A model generated the notes under the pieces. It was not told the origin of the DNA. It ran no database searches and saw only the letters and a list, made by a program, of their open reading frames with translations. A program made the translations under genes and the position numbers. This document shows, one piece after another, positions 22,729 through 33,029 of a stretch of 64,000 nt of DNA (positions are counted from its first letter, which is position 1; each line of letters opens with the position of its first letter). Source of the stretch: Inia geoffrensis (Eukaryota; Chordata; Mammalia; Artiodactyla; Iniidae); assembly GCA_036417435.1 (NCBI GenBank), contig CM070918.1, positions 33,611,523 to 33,675,522 of the forward strand, in the 5' to 3' direction.

Positions 22729-23500
22729 GAAGAAGATCATGCCTGTTTCCTGGGGGTACCGGCAACAGGTTCTATGATGAACACGGGTGTCTCTGACTGG
22801 TGTGGCGTGGTCACATTACCACTCTGGGAGCCAGGAGTTAGTTCCATCAGAACCCTTCTCTGAAAGTGGGAATGGTTTGGTTCCCCATGGAAAGAGGAGG
22901 CCCTGTATCCAAAAGTAGGGAATAGGTACAGGAAAAATCCAAAAGAGGCCTCCTCCCACTCTTCAGAGAGCAGTTTTGAGCATTGGATGAGATAGATACA
23001 CCTGTGCAGGTGCCCAGCACAGTCACTGACCCTGGTAGACCCCTAGTAAATGTAGCTGGCCTCTTCCCAGGACTTGGCCCAGCCCTTGGCCTGTCCCTGT
23101 ATGTCAGTGGGCACATTTGGGGCAACAGGCCCATCTTCACTATGCAGCCCCTATCCATCTCCCCAGCCTTTGTCCCCGCACCCAACATGGCAATTACCAT
23201 GTTGCCTGAGATGAAATTCTAATCCTATTACTCATTCATCAACCAGCAGATGAGAACAGCGCTGGATCGAACACTGCCAAGGAGGCCGGGAGAAGCCTTC
23301 TCCACAGCTGTGAAACTAGGCTTAGCTCAGGCACAATAGGTGTGTAATTTAAGGTTTTGTTGAGCTGAAATCCAATCACATACTTGGCTGGTGGATCACA
23401 GAGACTCCCAGGCTAAAAGAATGAGATAATTCCACCTCACACAAACACTGGGATTCGGCTTTGACTTAATGACAAATGTGTGACCAACCTTACACTGTTT
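22729..23500. other. unique sequence, no gene recognised
   Basis: No repeat was recognised except a possible MIR end near 23,015-23,055. Frames of 79-117 codons overlap on both strands at 22,847-23,222 with no domain. Confidence 0.4.
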
Positions 23501-23502
23501 CA

Positions 23503-23548
23503 TTCTCTCCCTCTCTCTCTCTCTCTTTTTTTTTTTTTTTTTTTTTTG
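23503..23548. repeat. (TC)n followed by T-run
   Basis: About 9 tc units (tccctctctctctctctc) and then about 22 T residues. Simple repeat. Confidence 0.9.
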
Positions 23549-23802
23549 GTTTCCATATATTTCCACCTCCTTCCTCTCTCTCCTCCATGCCATCACCTCC
23601 TCTGTACCGTCCAGATATGGGATGGGGCTCGGCAAAGTCCTAGAGCTAGAAAACAAAGAAGGTAGATAAGAGGGAGGATGCTTTATAAACAATGATCATC
23701 TGGTGGGAGGCACTCATGTTCATTTTATTCACTTAATTGAATGATTATGTGGAGGTGAGAGATGGCTTCTAGGGATGGATTTATTCTAATGCTTTTTCTT
23801 TT

Positions 23803-23973
23803 TAAAAATATTTATTTATTTATTTTGGCAGCACCGAGTCAGTTGCTGTAGGAGGGATCTTCGTTGCGGCATGAGGACATCTTAGTTGTGGCATGCGGAC
23901 TCTTAGTTGCGGCATGCATGCAGATGTAGTTCCCCAACCAGGGATTGAACCTGGGCCCCCTGGGAAGTCCCTA
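23803..23973 (-). mobile_element. old tRNA-derived SINE, internally deleted
   Basis: AT-rich tail on the left (tatttatttattttggca), repeated ttagttg-ggcatg units, then ttccccaaccagggattgaa and the head remnant ccccctgggaagtccc. The segment normally holding the A-box region is missing, so this copy should be transcriptionally dead. Confidence 0.8.
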
Positions 23974-24239
23974 TCTGAATTCTTGTCTTGGTTCTTCTGT
24001 TCCAGGAGTGGCTTAGGATGAGAAAGGGCAGCAGGCAAGAGAGACATCTGGTCCTGCTCATGAGCTATTCCCTTTATTCATTCAACGCTTTTTGTCTAGT
24101 GGGCATTGCTCAGTGTGGGGTGGGGAAGGGTTGTAAGAAGAGATATTGTATTTAGCTTTTGAGCCCTGTTAAGTGCTGATGTAGATGCTCACATAATTAG
24201 ATAATAGTATAAATGAATTCACTCAACTTCATGAGTCCG

Positions 24240-24548
24240 CTCAAATTTATTCACTGCACAAACATTTATTGAATAGATACCACATGCCTGCACTCTGGTA
24301 GCACTGGGTGATGGTCTGGCGAGTAAAGGCATTAAACAAATAGGCAACAAACAGCGCGTAACTAGGAATGATGGAGAGTGCTACTTTGCAAGTGAAAGGG
24401 GTGCATTGGTGGTGAATTAAATGAGGGGTGGTTGTTAGGGAAGACTTCTCAGAGGAGGGGACATTTGAGTTGAGATCTTTATTCTGAGATCTGGGGAAAG
24501 AGCTTTGGAGTCCATGGCTGGGGCCTAGATGGGAGACAGCAGGGTGAG
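24240..24548 (-). mobile_element. L2 3' segment
   Basis: Antisense L2: acatttattgaatagatacc, gtagcactgggtgatggtct, then gggaagacttctcagaggag, gacatttgagttgagatctt and aaagagctttggagtcca. Confidence 0.8.
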
Positions 24549-24579
24549 CCAGAAGGCCTGGCATCAAGCTCTGCCCGCT

Positions 24580-24725
24580 CTTTATGTGGGCTATATGTCA
24601 GGGTAAGTCATTCACCTTTGTTGGGGCAAGTCATTCACCTTTCTGAGTCTCTGCTTTTTAACCTGCTGTGCTGACTTCACAAAATCTCTGTGAGGCCCCA
24701 CTGTGATCTGAAAAGTGACAAGCAG
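24580..24725 (+). repeat. MIR fragment with local duplication
   Basis: Sense MIR with the word aagtcattcacctttct present twice (24,603-24,648), separated by gttgggg. The duplication is of about 22 bp. Confidence 0.7.
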
Positions 24726-24848
24726 AATGTAACTGCAAGGAAGATGACTAGATTCATGTCTCTTCATCGAATGGGCATACTAGGTGTAGGGAGTGTTGTC
24801 CCCAGAAATGGAGGTGGGCTGGAACCAGGAATGGGCTACCAAACGTAA

Positions 24849-25075
24849 GGTAGCTAGCTAGTGGGAAGCAGCCGCATAGCACAGGGAGATCAGCTCGGTC
24901 GGTGCTTTGTGACCGCCTGGAGGGGTGGGATAGGGAGGGTGGGAGGGAGGGAGATGCAAGAGGGAGGAGATATGGGAACATATGTATATGTATAACTGAT
25001 TCACTTTGTTATAAAGCAGAAACTAACACACCATTGTAAAGCAATTATATTCCAATTAAGATGTTAAAAAAAAAA
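24849..25075 (+). mobile_element. 5'-truncated cetartiodactyl L1 3' end
   Basis: The well-preserved L1 3' UTR reads agctagtgggaagcagccgc, atagcacagggagatcagct, gggatagggagggtgggagg, gggaacatatgtatatgtat, aactgattcactttgttata, aagcagaaactaacacacca and ends in an A10 tail. It is the youngest-looking LINE in the window. No convincing target-site duplication is seen. Confidence 0.95.
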
Positions 25076-25244
25076 GTTCTTGGAACTTCTGTATACGTCA
25101 GCCCTTGGCTGGAATTTTTCAGAGAAATATTTTCTATTGGTAGAGAGCTGAACTGAGCTTTCAAATGAGATTCTGGAATAATTTGAGATGAACTTGACCC
25201 TCATCACTCCTGCACTGACCCAACAGTGGCGTGACTTTGTTGCC

Positions 25245-25512
25245 AACATTCATTTTACATCCAATAAGGGCCAGATACTGTGCCAAATATTTTACTTATA
25301 TCATCTCATTTCATCTTTATCAAAATCCTATTTTTAAGACAAGGAAAACAAGGTTCTTAGAGGTTAAATGATTTACTGCAGGTTACACAAGACAGTGGCA
25401 GAGCTCAGATTTGAATATTTCTAGTACTGTTATTACTGCTATAAGCACTAATAATGATAGCTTCCATTTATTGAATGCTCACTAGGTGTCATAACTGTTT
25501 TTATTGAGAAGT
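25245..25512 (-). repeat. MIR SINE plus second MIR fragment
   Basis: Antisense MIR at 25,245-25,425 (gccagatactgtgccaaata, gaggttaaatgatttactgc, acaagacagtggcagagctc), then a short antisense MIR end at 25,440-25,512 (atttattgaatgctcactag). Confidence 0.8.
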
Positions 25513-25514
25513 CA

Positions 25515-25660
25515 GTTATTATTTTAATTGCTGTCCCTTAGTAGGTAATATTTATTTGAGTTCAAGATGCTTCTTTTTGTCTTCAGTGTTCTTTCACTAA
25601 GATATGTGTAGGCATGGATGCTTATTTATTTATTCTGCTTAGGATTCCTGAATCTGAGGG
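25515..25660 (-). mobile_element. L1 fragment, left of LTR insertion
   Basis: Antisense L1 words: actaagatatgtgtaggcat, ggatgcttatttatttattc, tgcttaggattcctgaatct. The continuation of the same L1 reading appears right of the LTR, at 26,002. Confidence 0.65.
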
Positions 25661-26001
25661 GTTATAGACTACTTGTGTCCCTGCAAATCCACATGTTGAA
25701 AACTAATACTCAATGTGACAGTATTTGGAGGTGGGACCTTTAGGGGGGCTCTGCCTTCCCTAATGGGATTAGTACCCCTACAAAAGAGGCCCCAGAGAGA
25801 TCGCTCACTGCTTCCACCATGTGAGGACCCAGCGAGAAAACAACCGTCTATGAACCAGGAAGCAAGCTCTTACCAGACACTTAGAATCTGTCAGCAACTC
25901 GATCTTGGACTTCCCAGCCGCCAGAACTGCGAACAATAATTGTTTGTTTATAAGCCACCTCGTCTATGGTATTTTGTTAGGCAGCCTGAACAGAGTAAAC
26001 A
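25661..26001 (+). mobile_element. solo MaLR-type LTR (MLT1-like)
   Basis: LTR words in order: gttatagactacttgtgtcc, acatgttgaaaactaatact, gtatttggaggtgggacctt, taatgggattagtaccccta, ctgcttccaccatgtgagga, gaaccaggaagcaagctctt, cttcccagccgccagaactg, ending gtattttgttaggcagcctg with aacagagtaaac. This is an ERVL-MaLR solo LTR. No internal retroviral sequence accompanies it and it codes for nothing. Confidence 0.85.
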
Positions 26002-26290
26002 TAAGGATTGGTGACTTCTATCTATTCTGAAAATTTCTCAACCATTTTTGTTTGTATATTGGCTCCCCTCTAATTTCTTATCCCCTCCTTCTGGAACTCA
26101 CAGTAGATGTATGCTAGAACTTTCCCCTTTATTTTCCCTATTTGTTAAACCTCTCTTCCAAAACTTCCACTTCTATTTCTCACTGTGCTGCAGTCTGAGT
26201 AATTCCTTCAGACCTGTCATCCCATTCACTAATTTCCACTCAGCTGTGTCTAATTTATTTAAGTCATCCGTTTCCTTTTAAAGAGAAGTA
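26002..26290 (-). mobile_element. L1 fragment, right of LTR insertion
   Basis: Antisense L1 resumes: ttctgaaaatttctcaacca, atcccctccttctggaactc, agtagatgtatgctagaact, tgtgctgcagtctgagtaat and cactcagctgtgtctaattt. Together with 25,515-25,660 it forms one L1 copy interrupted by the LTR. Confidence 0.75.
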
Positions 26291-26814
26291 GCTCTGTCAC
26301 TAGGCTTCCAGAGTCACCCAGGGAATGCTCCCATGGGTGGGCCTCCTGTCCTCTGAGTGTCCTACATTCATCTTCTGTCCTCTCCCAGCCCCGCTCCCCA
26401 GCCTAGTCTGGTCCGTGGGTCCCAGGACCCCCTCTACCCTCCTCCTGGCCTTGGATCTGGACTCCTGGGTTCCAGTCCTGGTGAACCGGGGTAGCACCAG
26501 TATCTGGGGGGCCTTCATCTTGTCTGCACCTGTCTTGGTTGCTGAGAGAGAGCACGCCAGCCTCTTGGTCCTCTGAGTTGCTGCTTTTTCCTCCAAAGGG
26601 AAGTTGTTTGCATGTCGGTTAGAAATAAGGTTCAAAGAGTTGGAAGCATGGAAACTAACTCTTGAGCCTTTGCTGTGCGCCAAGCATTTGTTTCGCAGTA
26701 GCGAGCAGGCGTTATTTTACTTTGATATACTTTATTTTTGACTGCCATCGGCACGTAACTTGTATTTTACATCAGGTTTCATTACACCATTTGGAGACTT
26801 AACACGGGATGGGC
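26291..26814. other. unique sequence, no gene recognised
   Basis: A 127-codon minus-strand frame and an 83-codon plus-strand frame cover the same bases. There is no domain. A MIR-like word lies near 26,665-26,700. Confidence 0.4.
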
Positions 26815-26975
26815 AGAGTAGCCTGGTGGGTCGGAGCATGGGCTCTGGAGTCAGAGGTGACTGGGCCCTAGTCCTGGTTTTACTGTTCTCTCTCTGTGTG
26901 ACTGTGAGTCTATCTGGATCTCAGTTTCCCCATCTGCAAAGTGGAGCTAAGAATAGCAGCTACCTCAGATAACTG
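26815..26975 (+). repeat. MIR 5' half
   Basis: Sense MIR: agcctggtgggtcggagcat, gggctctggagtcagaggtg, ctcagtttccccatctgcaa. The tRNA-derived head is still recognisable. Confidence 0.85.
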
Positions 26976-27894
26976 GAGTGCGGACACTGGGAGGTCACCT
27001 CTAGTCACTTTCCATCCTTGCCAGTGGCTGAGTGTCTCCTGGCCTGTAAGGGCGAGAGTTGAAGCCCCGAGGAACACCCTCAACCAGTGAGGCATGAGAG
27101 TTGGTGGGTAAATAACCCAGCTTCTGAGCCCGCAGTGGGACCATCTTATGGTATCTTCTACGTTGTCTCTCGGAGGGTGCCCAGCAAGGTTGAGCCCCAG
27201 TTGCCCACACTGGTAACAAGCCCATTAACACACTTTTCATAGACTTTCCTCCCTTCTTCTCCTCACTTCCTCACCCCTCACAGTGCCTCCCGAGATCACC
27301 TTCCATGCAAACCAGGGCACCCAATCTTGTTCTGTTAGCTTTGCTTCCCAAAGCACATCAAGTGGGAGATGCTCCGTGCTCTGTCCTCAGATGGAATTCT
27401 CTTGCTCAGGGATAACAGGATCCTGGGCTGATTGGAGGGAAGGATGTGGTAATGGGAACACATCGCTTATAGTTTTTAAACAGTAGAATCCTTGGTCTGG
27501 TGACATCATCGTACACACCGTGATGAGGCTACCAGCTGGGGGGCACTGCATTCTTGATCTGCACGCCCTGCTCAGTGAAATGGGAAAGTCTTTTAGCATT
27601 TTTCCTATTGAAACATTACAACCTGCAGGCAGCGTGCCGGTGCCCCCAGATGGCAGGCTTTGGCAAGCGTGGGCAGGTGGGAGGCCCTTTGCTTCCCATC
27701 CACATGGACATCTACATCAGGCAGTGGCTCTATGACCTGCCCCTGAAATGGACGGAGGTGCTCCGAGCTCAGTGAGCCGTGGCCAGAACTTTTGGCCACT
27801 GGTCTGGGGCTCAGCAGCAGGCGTCTGTTCTGCGTAGCTGGGGCTTGGAGCAGAGTGACCTTGTCCTCTTCTCTGTCATTTGCCACCAGCTACT
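26976..27894. other. unique sequence, no gene recognised
   Basis: Unique DNA with frames up to 93 codons on both strands. No domain or splice-consistent exon is seen. Confidence 0.4.
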
Positions 27895-28045
27895 TTTTAC
27901 CACAACGACCCTGAGAAGTGAGTATTCTTTCTACTCCCCTTTTACAGATGAGGAAACTGAGGCTCAGAGCGGGAATGTGACTTGCCCCAGAGCATCCAGG
28001 TGGTAAGTTGGAGAGTCCTGATTTGAAGCCAGGATTGGTCTGATG
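27895..28045 (-). repeat. MIR fragment
   Basis: Antisense MIR: ccttttacagatgaggaaac, tgaggctcagagcgggaatg, tgacttgccccagagcatcc, aggtggtaagttggagagtc. The core is well preserved. Confidence 0.9.
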
Positions 28046-28789
28046 CAAAAGAGGAGACAGGAGTCACGGGGTGGGGCTCGCATGACGTGGCTGTAAGCAT
28101 GGGGCTTCCTGGTGGAAATGCCTCTCTCTCCAGGTCCTTGGAGAGGCAGTTGGGGGTCCCCGGAGCTCGGGGGGCAGTGACAGGGTGGGTGTCACAGGGA
28201 ATGGTGAGGCAGGAAAGCCAACAGAGGGGGGCGTCGTGTCCTCTTCTTGAGCGGGCACTTCCTTCAAATCTGGGAGAAGGGAAAGAAAGGTGGTCCCTGA
28301 AGGGGCCTCCCAGACTGTAGGGAATCTGTTCCCAGCTGGCTGAGGCTGTGTGAGAGCCTGGGATTTACTGCACCCCAGCCAGCTGAGGAGATGGTATTGA
28401 GGGAAAGGGAGCAAATCTTATAGGCACCCCTGCCTCCTGCCATGCAGGGGTCATGCGGCCGGCCTGGGGAGCCAGGGAGAATCAATCATCTGGGACCCAT
28501 CATGCCAGAACCTAGTTCCTCTTGGGACAGGTCTTGACAATGGAGTCTTCAAAGTGGGTGGAGACAATGCTGAAACTCTTCCTTCTAAATAGGAAATACA
28601 TTAGTGGTGTGGCATTTCATTGTAAAGCTTATAACCTCCCTGAGAAGTTAGTTAGCTGGGGCTGCTGGCCATTTAGCACCTGAGTTAGAAAAAGATGCTC
28701 CTTCCTTGGAGGATGTGGTCCAGCCATATCCCTGGTTGCCAGCCGAGTGAATGGAGGCTGGAATGGTTGGGCATCTTTGCACAGTCTGC
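28046..28789. other. unique sequence, no gene recognised
   Basis: Unique GC-moderate DNA. Frames of 73-116 codons on both strands overlap without a domain. Confidence 0.4.
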
Positions 28790-28945
28790 GGACTGTCCAA
28801 CTGTAGTGACCCCGAATAACAGCTATCCCTATTTTACAGATGAATAAACTAAGACTAAAGAGGTACTGGCCCAAAGTCACACAGCCAGTAGGTGGCCGAG
28901 TCAGGATTCGAACATGCCTGAGTCCCAAGCCACCGAGATTCATAT
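28790..28945 (-). repeat. MIR fragment
   Basis: Antisense MIR: ctattttacagatgaataaa, gcccaaagtcacacagccag, taggtggccgagtcaggatt, cgaacatgcctgagtcccaa. Confidence 0.9.
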
Positions 28946-28959
28946 GACACTACATTTTA

Positions 28960-30130
28960 GAACCACTCCATTTAATAAGTACGCTTGAGTGTGTTGGTAG
29001 GGGGAGAGGGAAGGCGTGCATCTACAAAGATGCCTTTCATTAAAACCTTGTAATTGCCAGACTGGTGTAAAACGAAGATAATTTGCTACAGTTTTAAAAT
29101 CATCAGTGGATGGGGGAGGAAAAAAAAAAAAAACTTGTAAATACTCTTAGCTGCTCTCCAACTTTGTTGAATTTAGCTGATGTTTTCGGTGTTGACTTGC
29201 CCAGCTATCAGCTTAACTATATAAATCCAGTCGACGTGTCTTTATTCAGATAAAACTCTAATACTGCAAGTGTAGCAAATTAGATGCAAATGCCCCTTTT
29301 TTATTTTAAGTATACTTAAAGCTGCCTTTCCAATGCAAATTTTATAGGAAATCTCAACCAGCTAGGACAAACATCTTAGCTGTCAGCAGGCAAATGCTTT
29401 CATTTTGGTCTGAGGCAAGGGAGCTGCCTGCTTTTATTTTTTGCCCCTGCAGACTGAGATAATTAAAACTACAGAGAACCAGTTTTAAATATACATGATA
29501 TACACAGATCCTTAAATTATGGGATAATGCATAAATTCACCCATTACCATATTTGATAGTGGTCTCACTGACCAAAGCTGGGCGGCTGGCAGTTGTGGGT
29601 GGGTGATGTGATTTTTCTCCAGCTACTTGCTTCTCTTGTCACTAAGCCTCACAGCTCCTGTCACTTCACCTGGTGTCCTACGGAGCCCTGGTAATGGTTC
29701 AAAAAGAGGTTGTGAACACATTCATTGAAAAGGGACCACTATGTTTTTTTTTTTTTAAAGAAATAAAAATGTTAATGGTAACTTTTTTTTCCCTTTTTTT
29801 TTCCCCCAGCAGTTCTCAGTCTCTTCGGAATACATATCCATTTCGGCTTTGATTTGTTGAGCTCCCTGAATGAGTTTATCCAAACAATGTGAATTTACTC
29901 AGATCTCTCTCAAATCCCACATCTCTTGTGGTTGATAAAGCTGACTTTAGCTAAGAAGGGCTGGATCAGTGTGATTTGAAATTCACATTGAAAATGATAA
30001 GGGCTTTGCTGGAAATAATAAGCACAGTCAAACGCTGTCAGGAGGAAACTGTCGAGCATGCAGGGAGAAATTTGGTAAGGCCGTGCCCTGCCCTCCCCCT
30101 TCTCTTTCTAGAATCAAGGTAGAGAAAAGA
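28960..30130. promoter_or_regulatory. repeat-free AT-rich block, candidate conserved noncoding element
   Basis: About 1.1 kb with no recognisable transposon. It holds two exact octamer words ATGCAAAT (29,284-29,291 and 29,333-29,340) around a 16-bp perfect palindrome (29,305-29,320), and further POU/homeobox-like words such as taatgcataaat near 29,525. It has no long frame. This texture is typical of developmental enhancers. Conservation itself could not be tested. Confidence 0.4.
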
Positions 30131-30227
30131 GGGGAAAGGTGAATGGGGCTTTGCTTAGACACACACTTCAGCTCTGCACATGATGGGGATGATAATTCCA
30201 AAGAGCTTTGTGCATTAGTTTATTCTT

Positions 30228-30440
30228 CTTTTTTTTTTTTTTTGCGGTACGCGGGCCTCTCACTTGTTGTGGCCTCTCCCGTCGCGGAGCACAGGCTCCG
30301 GATGCGCAGGCCCAGCGGCCATGGCTCACGGGCCCAGCCGCTCCACGGCATGTGAGATCTTCCCGGACTGGGGCACGAACCCGTGTTCCCTGCATCGGCA
30401 GGCGGACTCTCAACCACTGCGTCACCAGGGAAGACCTGGC
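30228..30440 (-). mobile_element. CHR-type SINE, full length
   Basis: Minus orientation with a T-run at the left and the head complement gtcaccagggaagacctggc at the right. The flanking word ttattctt is at 30,220-30,227 and 30,441-30,448. The head carries a small change (gggaagacc instead of gggaagccc). Confidence 0.95.
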
Positions 30441-30560
30441 TTATTCTTTATGATTGAAACATTGCAGCAGTCCCTTGATGGGTAATGGACACCCCCAGCC
30501 ATTTGGGGTGACAGTGATTTTTGCCAGCACAGTGCCTGACACCAGTTGGAAGGCAATACT

Positions 30561-30616
30561 TTCTCTCTCTCTCTCCCTCCTCTCCCTCCCCTCCCCCTTC
30601 TCTCTCTTTCTCTCCC
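30561..30616. repeat. (TC)n-rich polypyrimidine tract
   Basis: About 55 bases of C/T with ctctctct and ctccctcccc units. It adjoins an antisense MIR. Confidence 0.9.
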
Positions 30617-30725
30617 CTAATACATGCCTGGTGCTGGGCTACATGTTTTCTCATTTCCTCCTCACTACCCTAGGAGGCAGCACAATGATTGTACCCATTT
30701 TACAGATGGTGCCATCAAGATGTGA
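30617..30725 (-). repeat. MIR fragment interrupted by a short SINE
   Basis: Antisense MIR: catgcctggtgctgggctac, cctaggaggcagcacaatga, acccattttacagatggtgc. Its reading stops at the SINE insertion at 30,730. Confidence 0.8.
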
Positions 30726-30729
30726 CCTT

Positions 30730-30841
30730 GTGGCAGTCCAGTGGTTAAGACTCCGCGCTTGCACTGCAGGGGGCATGGGTTCAATCCCTGGTCGGGGAAC
30801 CAAGATCCCGCATGCCGCATGGTGTGAACAACAACAACAAA
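30730..30841 (+). mobile_element. short tRNA-derived SINE inserted in a MIR
   Basis: A ~110-bp element: tggcagtccagtggttaaga (A-box region), ggttcaatccc (B box near 30,779), accaagatcccgcatgccgc, and an acaacaacaa tail. An exact 13-bp target-site duplication, aagatgtgacctt, flanks it at 30,717-30,729 and 30,842-30,854. Intact-looking A and B boxes make polymerase III transcription possible. Confidence 0.9.
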
Positions 30842-30859
30842 AAGATGTGACCTTCCTTG

Positions 30860-31165
30860 TGGAGCCATGGAGGACACCACATCCTGAGGTGGTGGGCATG
30901 TGGGTCCCACGTGTCACGGATGAACCTTCATCCTCTTTCCAATTTCGGCCGCCAGGCTGAAACCAACACCTTAAGGAAGTGATGTTTGGAACCTGGCTCC
31001 TGAGAAACTCTAAAAGAAGATGTTTTGCTCCTGGAACACGTTAATTAACCAGTGAAACTGACAGGGAAGAGGGGGAGTGGGGAGTGAGGGCAGAGGCTGG
31101 TGTTTTGGGGTCCAGAGTGAAATGGAGAGTGGGGTTTTTTTTTTTTTGTCAGTGAGTGAGATCTG
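30860..31165. other. unique sequence, no feature recognised
   Basis: Short unique gap ending in a T-run at about 31,133-31,146. Confidence 0.4.
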
Positions 31166-31169
31166 GGGA

Positions 31170-31432
31170 GATGGGGGTGGGTGCTTCTCAGACTTGGCAC
31201 TGTTGACATAGGGGCGGATGATTCTGTTGCGTGGGTAGGTGGGGGTAAAGGGTGGGACCGTCCTGTATACTCTGGGGTACGCAGCACCCCCTCTGGCCTC
31301 TACGCCACATGTGTCAGCAACTCCTCTCCCCCTATGGTGACGGCTCTAAATGTTCCCGACATTGCCACGTGCCGAGGTCGGAGGCGGGCAGCAAAGTCAC
31401 CCCAGTGGAGAACCACTGGTGTAGACTTGGAT
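31170..31432. mobile_element. hAT/MER1-group nonautonomous DNA transposon
   Basis: It begins with gcttctcagacttggcactg, ttgacataggggcggatgat and ends with aaagtcaccccagtggagaa, ccactggt. The inverted-terminal words and the order of the inner words (gcctctacgccacatg, tctaaatgttcccgacattg) fit a common mammalian hAT-Charlie-type element. I do not assign the exact subfamily. Confidence 0.65.
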
Positions 31433-32029
31433 CCTTCAGAGCCTAGATTCCTCCTTTTCCTTAAAAGGCAGCTTGCATGTAGGTTCCATCCCCACCTCTC
31501 CATTTTCCTTTGTGTCAGAAGACCTCACTTTCACACGCCCTCCTAAGCAGCTAAGTAACCCTCCTTGGAAATAGGTGGACCAGATTGGCTTTGCCACTGA
31601 AACCTTATTTCTAATTATAGTAATAGGTCCCCCTCGTCTGCATCATTGGGGCAGTGGGATCAGGTGCTGGGATTCTCCTCACTGCCTGGATCTATACAAT
31701 TCCAGTTTGGCCTCAATGAATGAATTTTCTGACTGCTCCTGCCTTGCCTCTGTGTGTCTGTGCACGTGCGCATGTGCATGTGTGTTGGGGGAGCATAATA
31801 GCCAGGCTGGGGCTGGGGGGCAATTCATCCTTCCAAGTCCTTGTCCCCGGGATGCCTCCCAGGCTCCGGCGGCCCCACTGCAGAATCCGTCTCCACTTAC
31901 TGAGCTCGGAGCTGACCTCCCTTCCCCTCCACTTGGGGCCTTGTCTCCCCCCTTCCATCCTCAGCCTGGGCCACCTCTTCTGACCCCACGGCTCACTATG
32001 TCCTAACCAAGGCCACTAATAGCCACTGA
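31433..32029. other. unique sequence, no gene recognised
   Basis: Includes an imperfect (TG)n stretch near 31,750-31,785 and a word run ctaattatagtaatagg at about 31,610-31,627. Frames to 143 codons span the TG stretch and are likely spurious. Confidence 0.4.
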
Positions 32030-32929
32030 TCACCGAAGGGCAGTTTAAATTCTATTTAGACTTAAAAGAAAAAAAAGAAAGAAAAGCAAAACTTCAAAAG
32101 CTGTTTCCTGCAAGCTGAGCGGAAGCCCAGTCCAGCCATTATCAGCAGAAGCCAGATCGATATTTCAGCACCGTCCCCTGGCTGGGTTTTCGAGGAACTT
32201 TTATTATTATTGCAGTTAAGCTGTTCTCAAGTGGAGCATCATTTATAAAACAAACGGATCCCTTCCAAATAGGTTATTTTCCTGGTTAATGACCGATCGT
32301 CTGCCCTGGGGTCTGTCTGTGTTGAGATTCCAGATGGGAACAGGCACTACCAGGCCAATTATCTTTATTAAGTGTTTTTCCTCCCCCTTTCTGAAAAATG
32401 AAATGGCAGCCAGCTCAAATATCTCCTCCTTCCCCTTGCTCTCACCCCTGTGCCATTTCCTGCGTTTGCCTCATTATGGACAAGTATGTCCTCTAAGACA
32501 CGGAGAGTAATGAGGCAGTTTTATGAGGCTAATACATTTAAAATGTTACCACTGGAGCTAGCATCTTTAAATGTACAATTATACATTCATTTTGCACATG
32601 CTGTCACTCGCTTTCTCGCTTTTGCTTTAAAAGTTAACAAACCACAGGTGACTAAAAAGTGTATGAAAAAGCAGAATTTATGTCGTTCTTTAGGATCCTA
32701 AATTGTGCGAGAACAGAAATTTTCTCCTGACTTTTCTGAAGCAAAATTAGTGACTGTTTCAGAGAAAAGGGTTAAAAAAAATTTTTTTTTTGAGTCAGGA
32801 AATACAGGAGAGGGTAAAATTATACCTCATGGAAAACTAGTATTTTTCCGTCCCTCTTTTCTACATATAGGGAGTATAGCTAGAAAGCATTTTGAGAATT
32901 AGATGTTCTGTGGTCCAGCAGCTGCAGCT
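32030..32929. promoter_or_regulatory. repeat-free block, candidate conserved noncoding element
   Basis: Words such as cagatcgatatttcagcacc, tttattattattgcagttaa, ccaattatctttattaagtg and tttaaatgtacaattataca lie in ~0.9 kb without transposons. The left half of a REST/NRSF site (TTCAGCACC, 32,164-32,172) is present, but its right half is not. It continues after the (GA)n array. A candidate enhancer by texture only. Confidence 0.35.
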
Positions 32930-32953
32930 GGTGAGAGAGAGACAGAGAGAGAC

Positions 32954-33011
<58 letters not shown>
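32930..33011. repeat. (GA)n microsatellite
   Basis: About 80 bases of ga repeats with early ca interruptions (gagacagagacagaga), then about 24 uninterrupted ga units. It produces arginine/glutamate-repeat frames that are not genes. Confidence 0.95.
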
Positions 33012-33013
<2 letters not shown>

Positions 33014-33029
33014 GAAACCCCATGTATCC

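Noticed and set aside
22482..22863. Multiple 60-112-codon frames rich in G, R, A, P and S (also at 10.0, 14.0, 30.2, 36.6, 45.4 and 56.2 kb)
   Set aside because: The same peptides recur at every CHR SINE because the SINE is GC-rich and nearly stop-free in several frames. They are repeat translations, not a protein family.
30454..30960. 168-codon plus-strand frame
   Set aside because: It runs through the (TC)n tract, a MIR and the inserted short SINE, so it is a composite of repeats.
32164..32172. TTCAGCACC, the left half of a REST/NRSF element
   Set aside because: The matching right half is absent at the canonical or split spacing, so a functional full site is not supported.
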